64,000 nt of DNA from Oceaniglobus ichthyenteri. GTDB lineage: Bacteria; Pseudomonadota; Alphaproteobacteria; Rhodobacterales; Rhodobacteraceae. The stretch covers positions 62,001-126,000 of the forward strand of contig NZ_QAGK01000002.1 of NCBI RefSeq assembly GCF_003057885.1, read 5' to 3'. Shown piece after piece: positions 57,591 to 64,000 of this stretch (the first letter of the stretch is position 1; each line of letters opens with the position of its first letter). The position numbers were made by a program, and so were the translations under genes. A model generated the notes under the pieces. That model was not told the origin of the DNA. It was given only the letters and a program-made list of their open reading frames with translations, and made no database searches.

Positions 57591-58607
57591 ATGCGTCTTA
57601 CACTTCTGGCAGCCGCCGCGCTGTCCACTTCACTGACATCCATGGCCTTTGCCCAGGATCTGACCGTTGGCGTCAGCTGGTCGAATTTTCAGGAAGAGCG
57701 TTGGAAAACCGACGAATCCGCGATCAAATCCAAGCTGGAAGAGTTGGGCGCACGCTATATCTCGTCCGACGCTCAGGCATCCGCCGCCAAGCAGCTGACC
57801 GATGTTGAAGCCTTGATCGCACAGGGCGCCGATGCGCTGATCATTCTGGCGATGGACAAGGATGCCATCGGCCCCGCCATTGACCAGGCCGCCGCCGAGG
57901 AAATTCCCGTGGTCGGCTATGACCGCCTGATCGAGGACGAGCGCGCCTTTTACCTGACCTTCGACAACAAAGGTGTGGGCACAATCATCGCACAAACCGT
58001 GGTGGATGCGGCCGGTGACGGCAATTATGCCATCATCAAGGGCGATCCGGGTGACCCCAACGCCGCCTTCCTGCGTGAAGGCATGGAAGAGGTGATTGGC
58101 GGCATGTCGGGTATCACCGTGGTCGGTGAAAACTTTTCCGACGGATGGAAGCCGGAAAATGCCCAGAAAAACATGGAGCAGATCCTGACCGCAAATAACA
58201 ATGAAATCACGGCCGTTCTGGCCCAGAATGATGGCATGGCCGGGGGCGTTATTGCCGCATTGTCAGCCCAGGGCATGAACATTCCGGTTGGTGGCCAGGA
58301 TGGTGATCTGGCCGCGCTGAACCGCGTTGCACGGGGTTCGCAAACCGTATCGGTCTGGAAGAACTCTCTGGATCTGGGCAGCAAGGCCGCAGAAATTGCC
58401 GTGGCTTTGGCCGGTGGTGCGACATTGGACAGCGTCGAAGGCGCAACCAAATGGTCTGGCGGTGAAAACGGTGTGGAAATGAACGCCATCTTCCTGTCGC
58501 CCACACCAATCACCAAAGACACGCTGAATCTGGCCATTGACGCGGGCCACATCAGCAAAGAGCAAGCCTGCGAAGGCGCGATGGACGACGTCGCCGCCTG
58601 TAAATAA
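57591..58607 (+). CDS. xylF: D-xylose ABC transporter substrate-binding protein
   Basis: The 338-residue periplasmic protein has a signal peptide (MRLTLLAAAALSTSLTSMAFA) and the type I periplasmic-binding fold of XylF. Markers are VGVSWSNFQEERWKTDE, DALIILAMDKDAIGPAI, GDPGDPNAAFLREGM and QNDGMAGGVIAALSAQGM. It captures xylose for XylH/XylG. The ribosome binding site CGGGAGG precedes ATG 57591. A hairpin follows within 8 bases of the stop, ahead of the permease gene. First gene of xylF-xylH-xylG-xylB-xylA. Confidence 0.94.
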   Translation: MRLTLLAAAALSTSLTSMAFAQDLTVGVSWSNFQEERWKTDESAIKSKLEELGARYISSDAQASAAKQLTDVEALIAQGADALIILAMDKDAIGPAIDQAAAEEIPVVGYDRLIEDERAFYLTFDNKGVGTIIAQTVVDAAGDGNYAIIKGDPGDPNAAFLREGMEEVIGGMSGITVVGENFSDGWKPENAQKNMEQILTANNNEITAVLAQNDGMAGGVIAALSAQGMNIPVGGQDGDLAALNRVARGSQTVSVWKNSLDLGSKAAEIAVALAGGATLDSVEGATKWSGGENGVEMNAIFLSPTPITKDTLNLAIDAGHISKEQACEGAMDDVAACK

Positions 58608-58614
58608 GGCAATC

Positions 58615-58640
58615 GGGTTCGCCGTTGACGCGGCGAACCC
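58615..58640 (+). terminator. hairpin between xylF and xylH (attenuator-like)
   Basis: GGGTTCGCCG (58615-58624) pairs perfectly with CGGCGAACCC (58631-58640) around a 6-base loop, 8 bases after the xylF stop. The following ACGCTATTTTCTG has a short T-run. Such hairpins after binding-protein genes reduce downstream transcription or protect the 3' end, so that binding protein is made in excess. Confidence 0.6.
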
Positions 58641-58718
58641 ACGCTATTTTCTGACATAAACGGCCCCTGCCCCGCGTTTGCGCGCCGCATTGCCGTTGCC
58701 AGCCTGCGGGACACCCCC

Positions 58719-60041
58719 ATGACAGAAACAATCACCCCTTCGGCCACCCAGCCAAAACCGCAAGACGGCCTCGTCACCCGTTTTCTAAAGGCGACCGAAC
58801 TTGATACTCGCCTGATCGGCATGGTTGGCGCGCTGGCGCTGATCTGGATCGGGTTTCACATGTATGGCGCTTTGGTCAACGGCTATGGCGCGTTCCTGAC
58901 GCCGCGCAATTTGTGGAACCTGTCGGTGCAAACCTCGTCCATCGGGATCATGGCCACGGGCATGGTTCTGGTGATCATCACCCGCCATATTGATTTGTCG
59001 GTCGGGTCGGTTCTGGGATTTTGTGCCGTGATCATGGGCATGTTGCAGGTGTATATCCTGCCGCAATTTCTCGGCCTTGGCCATTGGTCGATCTGGATCA
59101 TCGCGGTAATTGCCGGGGTCACGACCGGGGCAATCGTGGGCGCGATTCAGGGCGCGCTGATCGCCTATCTGCAGATCCCCGCCTTCATCGTGACGTTGGG
59201 CGGCTTGCTGGTCTGGCGCGGGGCGGCATTTTTGGTGGCGCGGGGTGAAACCATTTCACCGGTGGATGCCACATTCACCCTGCTGGGCGGCGGGCCATAC
59301 GGGGCCATTGGCGCCACGGGCAGTTGGATCGTCGGGCTGCTGGCCTGTGCTGCGATCATCGCTTTGGTGCTGAACGGGCGGCGCAGTCGGCGGAAATTCA
59401 AATTCGCCCTGCGCCCGGTTTGGGCCGATACGTTTCTGGCGGTGCTCGGGTGTAGTGTGGCGATTGGCGCGGTGCTGTTGGTTAATTCCTATCCCTGGCC
59501 CAAGGGCATCGTGCGCCAATATGTTGAACGCGAAGGGTTGGAAATGCCCGAAGGCGGCATGTTCATTTCCCACGGTTTTGCCATTCCGGTGCTGATCCTG
59601 ATCACGGTCGGCATTTTGATGACCATCCTGACGAACCGCACCCGGTTTGGCCGCTATGTCTTTGCCATCGGCGGCAACCCCGAAGCGGCGGAATTGGCCG
59701 GGATCAACACCCGGATGATGACGGTCAAGATTTTCGCCCTGATGGGGTTTTTGGCCGGGCTGTCGGCCGTCGTGGCCAGCGCGCGTTTGAACAGCGCCAC
59801 CAATGCTTTGGGGACGTTAGACGAACTTTATGTCATCGCCGCCGCCGTTATTGGCGGCACGTCTTTGGCCGGGGGCGTGGGCACAATATACGGCGCAATT
59901 CTGGGCGCTTTGGTCATGCAATCATTGCAGACCGGCATGGTTCTGATCGGGTTTGATGCGGCCATTCAACAGGTGGTTGTCGGCTCGGTTCTGGTTTTGG
60001 CCGTCTATCTTGATATTCTTTACCGCCGCAAATCGAAGTGA
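58719..60041 (+). CDS. xylH: xylose ABC transporter permease
   Basis: The 440-residue permease has about ten or more helices. The family signature GLLGHWSIW-like region is not certain, but [49 protein letters not shown] and [19 protein letters not shown] are classic sugar ABC permease motifs. It is longer than E. coli XylH (393). It follows xylF after 111 bases and ends 8 bases before xylG. Confidence 0.93.
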   Translation: MTETITPSATQPKPQDGLVTRFLKATELDTRLIGMVGALALIWIGFHMYGALVNGYGAFLTPRNLWNLSVQTSSIGIMATGMVLVIITRHIDLSVGSVLGFCAVIMGMLQVYILPQFLGLGHWSIWIIAVIAGVTTGAIVGAIQGALIAYLQIPAFIVTLGGLLVWRGAAFLVARGETISPVDATFTLLGGGPYGAIGATGSWIVGLLACAAIIALVLNGRRSRRKFKFALRPVWADTFLAVLGCSVAIGAVLLVNSYPWPKGIVRQYVEREGLEMPEGGMFISHGFAIPVLILITVGILMTILTNRTRFGRYVFAIGGNPEAAELAGINTRMMTVKIFALMGFLAGLSAVVASARLNSATNALGTLDELYVIAAAVIGGTSLAGGVGTIYGAILGALVMQSLQTGMVLIGFDAAIQQVVVGSVLVLAVYLDILYRRKSK

Positions 60042-60049
60042 GGCCCGAC

Positions 60050-60808
60050 ATGACACATACAGGAACCCCCTTGGTCGAATTGCGCGACATTTCAATCGCC
60101 TTTGGCGGGATCAAGGCCGTTGACCGCGTCAGCGTTGATTTATACCCCGGCGAGGTTGTCGGCCTGTTGGGCCACAACGGCGCGGGCAAATCCACCCTGA
60201 TCAAATGCCTGTCGGGTGCGTATCAGGCGGATTCGGGCGAGATTTTCGTAAACGGCGAAAAGGTAACCATCAACAACCCCCGCGATGCGCGCAATCACAA
60301 CATCGAAACGATCTATCAAACCCTGGCCTTGGCCGATAACCTGGACGCGGCCAGCAACCTGTTTTTGGGCCGCGAACTGGTCAACAATATCGGTTTTGTC
60401 GACGATGCCCAGATGGAGGCCGAAACCCGCAAGATCATGCACCGCCTGAACCCGAATTTCAAAAAGTTCGCCGATCCGGTGTCGGCCCTGTCGGGCGGAC
60501 AGCGCCAATCGGTCGCCATTGCACGGGCGGTTTATTTCAACGCCAAGATCCTGATCATGGACGAACCCACCGCCGCCTTGGGGCCGCAAGAAACGAAAAT
60601 GGTTTCGGAACTGGTGCAGGAATTGAAACGTCAGGGGTTGGGCATCTTTTTGATTTCACACGACATTCATGATGTGATGGAGCTGTGCGATCGGGTGTCG
60701 GTGATGAAAAATGGCCAATTGGTCGGCACCGAAAACGTGGCCGATGTGACCGACGATGAAATCCTCAGCATGATCATCCTTGGCAAAAAGCCCGAGCGCG
60801 CAGCATGA
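60050..60808 (+). CDS. xylG: xylose ABC transporter ATP-binding protein, single ABC domain
   Basis: The 252-residue ATPase has Walker [10 protein letters not shown], signature [15 protein letters not shown] and Walker [13 protein letters not shown]. Enterobacterial XylG has two fused ABC domains (about 510 residues). Here there is one, so the working transporter needs a homodimer. It starts at ATG 60050; an upstream start would add 4 residues. It overlaps xylB by ATGA. Confidence 0.9.
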   Translation: MTHTGTPLVELRDISIAFGGIKAVDRVSVDLYPGEVVGLLGHNGAGKSTLIKCLSGAYQADSGEIFVNGEKVTINNPRDARNHNIETIYQTLALADNLDAASNLFLGRELVNNIGFVDDAQMEAETRKIMHRLNPNFKKFADPVSALSGGQRQSVAIARAVYFNAKILIMDEPTAALGPQETKMVSELVQELKRQGLGIFLISHDIHDVMELCDRVSVMKNGQLVGTENVADVTDDEILSMIILGKKPERAA

Positions 60809-62244
60809 GCCGGTTTATCGGCCTTGATCTTGGCACTTCCTCACTCAAAGCGATCCTGATGGATGAGGATCAGACCATTCTGGCCGAACACACCGTGCCC
60901 CTGAAGGTAGAGCGCCCCCACGATGGCTGGAGCGAACAAGACCCGAAATCATGGGAAACGGCGGCCACCGATGCCCTGCGCGCGTTGTCGGGTAAGGCGG
61001 ATTGTTCCGATGCCACCGGCCTGGGCCTGGCCGGGCATATGCATGGTGCGACGCTGATTGATGCCGATGATAATGTGTTGCGCCCCTGCATGTTGTGGAA
61101 CGACACGCGCAGCGCGAAACAGGCGGCGAAAATGGACGCCGACACGCGGTTTCGCGCCCTCACCGGCAATATCGTATTTCCCGGCTTTACCGCGCCCAAG
61201 GTCGATTGGGTGCGTGAAAATGAACCCGAGGTGTTTGATAAAATCGCCAAAGTCCTGTTGCCCAAGGATTATCTGCGCCTGTTTCTGACCGGTGAGTATA
61301 CGTCGGATATGTCCGATGCGGCGGGCACGGCGTGGTTTGATACCGGCGCGCGGGATTGGTCGGATGAATTGCTGGCGGCCTGCCATCTGTCGCGCGATCA
61401 AATGCCAAAGCTCGCCGAAGGGTCGCAACCCACGGGGCGGTTGCGCCCGGCACTTGCGCGCGAATTGAACCTGCCCGAGATGATCGTCGCCGGGGGCGCG
61501 GGTGACAATGCCGCCGCGGCGATTGGCGCAGGCGTGGTGCGCGATGGCAGCGCGTTTTTATCCCTTGGCACATCGGGCGTGCTGTTTGCCGCCAACGCGG
61601 GCTATCGCCCTGATCCGGCCAGCGCGGTGCATACATTTTGCCACGCGGTGCCGGGCACCTGGCATCAAATGGGCGTCATTCTGGCGGCCACCGATGCGCT
61701 GAATTGGCTGGCAAATCTGACCGGGCAATCGGCGCGCGATCTGACCGCCGATCTTGGCCCGCTTGGCACGCCAACCAAAACCCTGTTCCTGCCCTATCTC
61801 GGGGGCGAACGTACGCCACACAATGATGCCGCGATGCGCGGGCAATTCCTGCACCTTGATCACAGTACCGACGCCAATGCAGCAGCGCGCGCGGTGATGC
61901 AGGGCGTTGCCTTTGCCTTTGCCGATTGCCGCGATGCCCTGGCCAGCACGGGCACACAGATCGACTCTGCCTTGGCATTGGGGGGCGGAACCAAATCGGA
62001 TTATTGGCTGTCGGCCATCGCCACCACCCTGAATATCACGCTGGAATTGCCAAAAGCGGGCGATTTTGGTGCCGCCTTGGGCGCGGCCCGGTTGGGGATG
62101 ATGGCCGCCACCGGCGCAGGCGCCGAAATTGCCACCCCGCCCCCCATTGCGCGGGCGATCACGCCCGACACCGCCCTGACCCAAGGCTTTGCCGATCAGC
62201 ATCACCGCTATCGCGCCGCCTATGAATTGTTAAAGGATCACTGA
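60805..62244 (+). CDS. xylB: xylulokinase
   Basis: The 479-residue FGGY-family kinase phosphorylates D-xylulose at the 5-position. The N-terminal ATP-binding [17 protein letters not shown] and the C-terminal [17 protein letters not shown] are clear, as is the MHGATLID substrate region. The ATG overlaps xylG by 4 bases, and its end is 2 bases from xylA. Product enters the pentose phosphate pathway. Confidence 0.94.
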   Translation: MSRFIGLDLGTSSLKAILMDEDQTILAEHTVPLKVERPHDGWSEQDPKSWETAATDALRALSGKADCSDATGLGLAGHMHGATLIDADDNVLRPCMLWNDTRSAKQAAKMDADTRFRALTGNIVFPGFTAPKVDWVRENEPEVFDKIAKVLLPKDYLRLFLTGEYTSDMSDAAGTAWFDTGARDWSDELLAACHLSRDQMPKLAEGSQPTGRLRPALARELNLPEMIVAGGAGDNAAAAIGAGVVRDGSAFLSLGTSGVLFAANAGYRPDPASAVHTFCHAVPGTWHQMGVILAATDALNWLANLTGQSARDLTADLGPLGTPTKTLFLPYLGGERTPHNDAAMRGQFLHLDHSTDANAAARAVMQGVAFAFADCRDALASTGTQIDSALALGGGTKSDYWLSAIATTLNITLELPKAGDFGAALGAARLGMMAATGAGAEIATPPPIARAITPDTALTQGFADQHHRYRAAYELLKDH

Positions 62245-62246
62245 TC

Positions 62247-63545
62247 ATGCGTTATTTCGATGGGATCGCCCCCGTTACCTTCACCGGTCCCGACACCACA
62301 TCGGACCTGAGCTTTCGCCACTATGACCCGGATGAGTTGCTGAATGGTAAACGGATGGAGGATCATTTGCGGTTTTCCTGTGCCTGGTGGCATTCTTTCG
62401 CGTGGCCCGGTGGCGACCCGTTTGGCGGACAAACCTTTGATCGGCCTTGGTTTGGCGATGATATGGCAGCGGCCAAGCTGAAGGCCGACAATGCCTTTGA
62501 TCTGTTTGCCATTCTCGGCCTGCCCTATTTTTGCTGGCACGATGCCGATATCCGCCCCGAGGCCGATAGTTTTGCGCAAACATCGCGCAATCTGGCCGAG
62601 ATGGTCGATTATATCGGTGAGAAGATGGAAAGCTCGGGCATGAAATGCCTGTGGGGCACGGCCAATCTGTTCAGCCATCGCCGGTTTATGTCGGGTGCCG
62701 CCACCAACCCCGATCCGGATGTTTACGCATGGTCGGCGGCCACGGTAAAAACCTGCATGGATGCCACGATGAAGCTGGGCGGTGAAAACTATGTGCTGTG
62801 GGGCGGGCGTGAGGGGTATGAAACCCTGCTCAACACCGATCTGGCGCGCGAACGCGAACAGGCGGGCGCGTTTTTATCCCGTGTAGTCGAATATAAACAC
62901 AAGATCGGGTTCAAAGGCGCGATATTGATCGAACCAAAACCGCAAGAGCCGACAAAACATCAATATGATTATGATGTGGCAACGGTTTACGGTTTCTTAA
63001 AACAGTTCGGATTAGAACAAGAGGTACAGGTGAATATCGAACAGGGCCATGCAATTCTGGCCGGTCATTCGTTTGAACACGAACTGGCGATGGCGCGGGC
63101 CTTGGGAATTTTCGGCTCGATCGACATGAACCGCAATGATTACCAATCGGGGTGGGACACTGATCAATTCCCCGACAACCCGCGCGAGGCGGCGCTGGCT
63201 TATTACGAGGTGCTTAAGGCTGGGGGGTTCACCACCGGTGGTACAAATTTCGATGCCAAATTGCGCCGCCAATCACTGGACCCCATCGATCTGGTTGCCG
63301 CCCATGTGGGGGGGATGGATGTATGCGCGCGGGGGCTAAAGGCAGCCGCGGCAATGCTGAACGATGAGGCGTTGGAACAGCCGCGCGCCGAACGCTATGC
63401 CGGGTGGGACACGCCCGAAGGTGCCGCGCTTTTGGGCCAATCGCTGGACGACGTGCATGACAGGGTTGTGGCGGCCGATCTGCGCCCCGAACCCCGGTCA
63501 GGGCAGCAAGAGGTGTTGGAGAATATCGTGTCGCGCTATATCTGA
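62247..63545 (+). CDS. xylA: xylose isomerase
   Basis: The 432-residue metal-dependent isomerase converts D-xylose to D-xylulose. The TIM-barrel metal and substrate residues lie in [12 protein letters not shown], the [18 protein letters not shown] segment, [11 protein letters not shown] and [16 protein letters not shown]. Length fits the class II (about 440-residue) enzymes. The ribosome binding site lies in the end of xylB. It is the last gene of the operon and converges on a GntR gene with a 5-base gap. Confidence 0.96.
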   Translation: MRYFDGIAPVTFTGPDTTSDLSFRHYDPDELLNGKRMEDHLRFSCAWWHSFAWPGGDPFGGQTFDRPWFGDDMAAAKLKADNAFDLFAILGLPYFCWHDADIRPEADSFAQTSRNLAEMVDYIGEKMESSGMKCLWGTANLFSHRRFMSGAATNPDPDVYAWSAATVKTCMDATMKLGGENYVLWGGREGYETLLNTDLAREREQAGAFLSRVVEYKHKIGFKGAILIEPKPQEPTKHQYDYDVATVYGFLKQFGLEQEVQVNIEQGHAILAGHSFEHELAMARALGIFGSIDMNRNDYQSGWDTDQFPDNPREAALAYYEVLKAGGFTTGGTNFDAKLRRQSLDPIDLVAAHVGGMDVCARGLKAAAAMLNDEALEQPRAERYAGWDTPEGAALLGQSLDDVHDRVVAADLRPEPRSGQQEVLENIVSRYI

Positions 63546-63550
63546 AAGCC

Positions 63551-64000
63551 TCAATCCGTCGGCGGCGCGGGCTGATGGGCCAAGGCGACGCTGGCGGCGG
63601 CCATGATATGGGCCGACATCACGTTTTCGGCCCAGGTTTCGCCCCGGGCCGCGATCGCGTCGGTCAGTTCGCGGTGGTGGCCCAAAGATCGCTGCAAATC
63701 GGCCTCTGAATACAGGTGATACGTGCGCACCACCATGCCCACATCCACCGCAACCGACAACAAAGCCAACAAACGGGGCGAGCGCGCCGCCTCGGCAATG
63801 ATCCGGTGAAACCGCTCATTGGCCGCCGCGATCTGTTCGTAATCATGCTGCGATTTCGGCGGCGTATGACGGGCCATTTCATCGCAAAGCTGGCGCAGCG
63901 CCGCGATTTGATCCGGCGTGGCAAGTTTTGCGGCACGCCGCGCGGCATACCCTTCAAGCAGGCGGCGGATTTCGAAAATCTGCGCCATCTCATCCACCTG
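63551..64000 (-). CDS. GntR family regulator, FCD domain part (cut by window end)
   Basis: The last 149 residues are visible and the frame runs off the window at its 5' end, so the winged-helix half is missing. What is seen is the all-helical FCD ligand-binding domain: EIRRLLEGYAARRAAK, FHRIIAEAARSPRLLALL, HHRELTDAIAARGETWAENVMSAHI, with the metal-binding histidines in place. Members sense organic acids or sugars. Converges on xylA; its target is unknown. Confidence 0.8.
   Translation of the reverse strand, partial: QVDEMAQIFEIRRLLEGYAARRAAKLATPDQIAALRQLCDEMARHTPPKSQHDYEQIAAANERFHRIIAEAARSPRLLALLSVAVDVGMVVRTYHLYSEADLQRSLGHHRELTDAIAARGETWAENVMSAHIMAAASVALAHQPAPPTD

Overview
The window looks like a chromosomal segment of an alphaproteobacterium of the Rhodobacterales (Roseobacter/Rhodobacter relatives). 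The grounds are the GC-rich wobble positions by eye, an HdaA-type DnaA relative, a single-chain methylmalonyl-CoA mutase with PccA/PccB, TRAP transporters, a short prolyl-tRNA synthetase, many 4-base ATGA/GTGA gene overlaps, and several small proteins I associate with this order (DUF6497-, DUF4174-, DUF3072- and CsgH-like). I saw no rRNA, tRNA, insertion sequence, prophage or CRISPR array. The DNA is ordinary, densely coding chromosome with two incomplete end genes.

Layout. 1-4.2 kb: end of a fatty-acid oxidation gene, a sulfotransferase, a degenerate M48-like membrane protein and a secreted SPOR protein. 4.3-8.7 kb: a tightly overlapping nucleoside salvage operon cdd-deoA-deoB-add-upp on the minus strand. 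8.9-19.3 kb: DUF3072, maeB (malic enzyme), prpE (propionyl-CoA synthetase), a CsgH-like protein, nadK, glyA, a small membrane protein, an esterase and lepA. 19.5-24.2 kb: a sugar-acid island with gnd, gluconolactonase, a GlcG/HbpS protein, idnD and idnO. 24.3-27.6 kb: lolD, lolC and proS. 28.2-33.8 kb: perM, hdaA, ppk and ppx. 33.8-44.4 kb: small accessory genes and the propionyl-CoA to succinyl-CoA genes pccB, pccA and mcm, with five small genes between pccB and pccA. 44.6-47.9 kb: DUF305, a glutaredoxin-MauE fusion, a CDF metal exporter and a MscS channel. 48.1-54.2 kb: dadA, a complete TRAP transporter and gdhA. 54.6-63.5 kb: a full D-xylose system, with a ROK repressor and its coupled ASPIC/UnbV partner divergent from xylFHG-xylBA, followed by the end of a GntR regulator.

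How the genes fit together. PrpE, PccA/PccB and Mcm form a propionate-to-succinyl-CoA route, with an exact TTTGCAAA (PccR-type) site in front of pccB and another upstream of prpE. XylFHG imports xylose, and XylA and XylB convert it to xylulose 5-phosphate. IdnD, IdnO, gluconolactonase and Gnd suggest idonate/gluconate use, but no gluconokinase is in the window. DadA, a 2-oxo/hydroxy-acid-type TRAP transporter and glutamate dehydrogenase may form an amino-acid/keto-acid module.

I did not find a clearly new system. The most interesting leads are the ROK-coupled ASPIC/UnbV gene, the small-gene cluster inside the pcc locus (including a probable CTG start in a CTGA overlap), the glutaredoxin-MauE fusion, the degenerate M48-like protein, and several candidate operators and structured intergenic regions. 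All calls come from reading the sequence by eye; no database search was possible.
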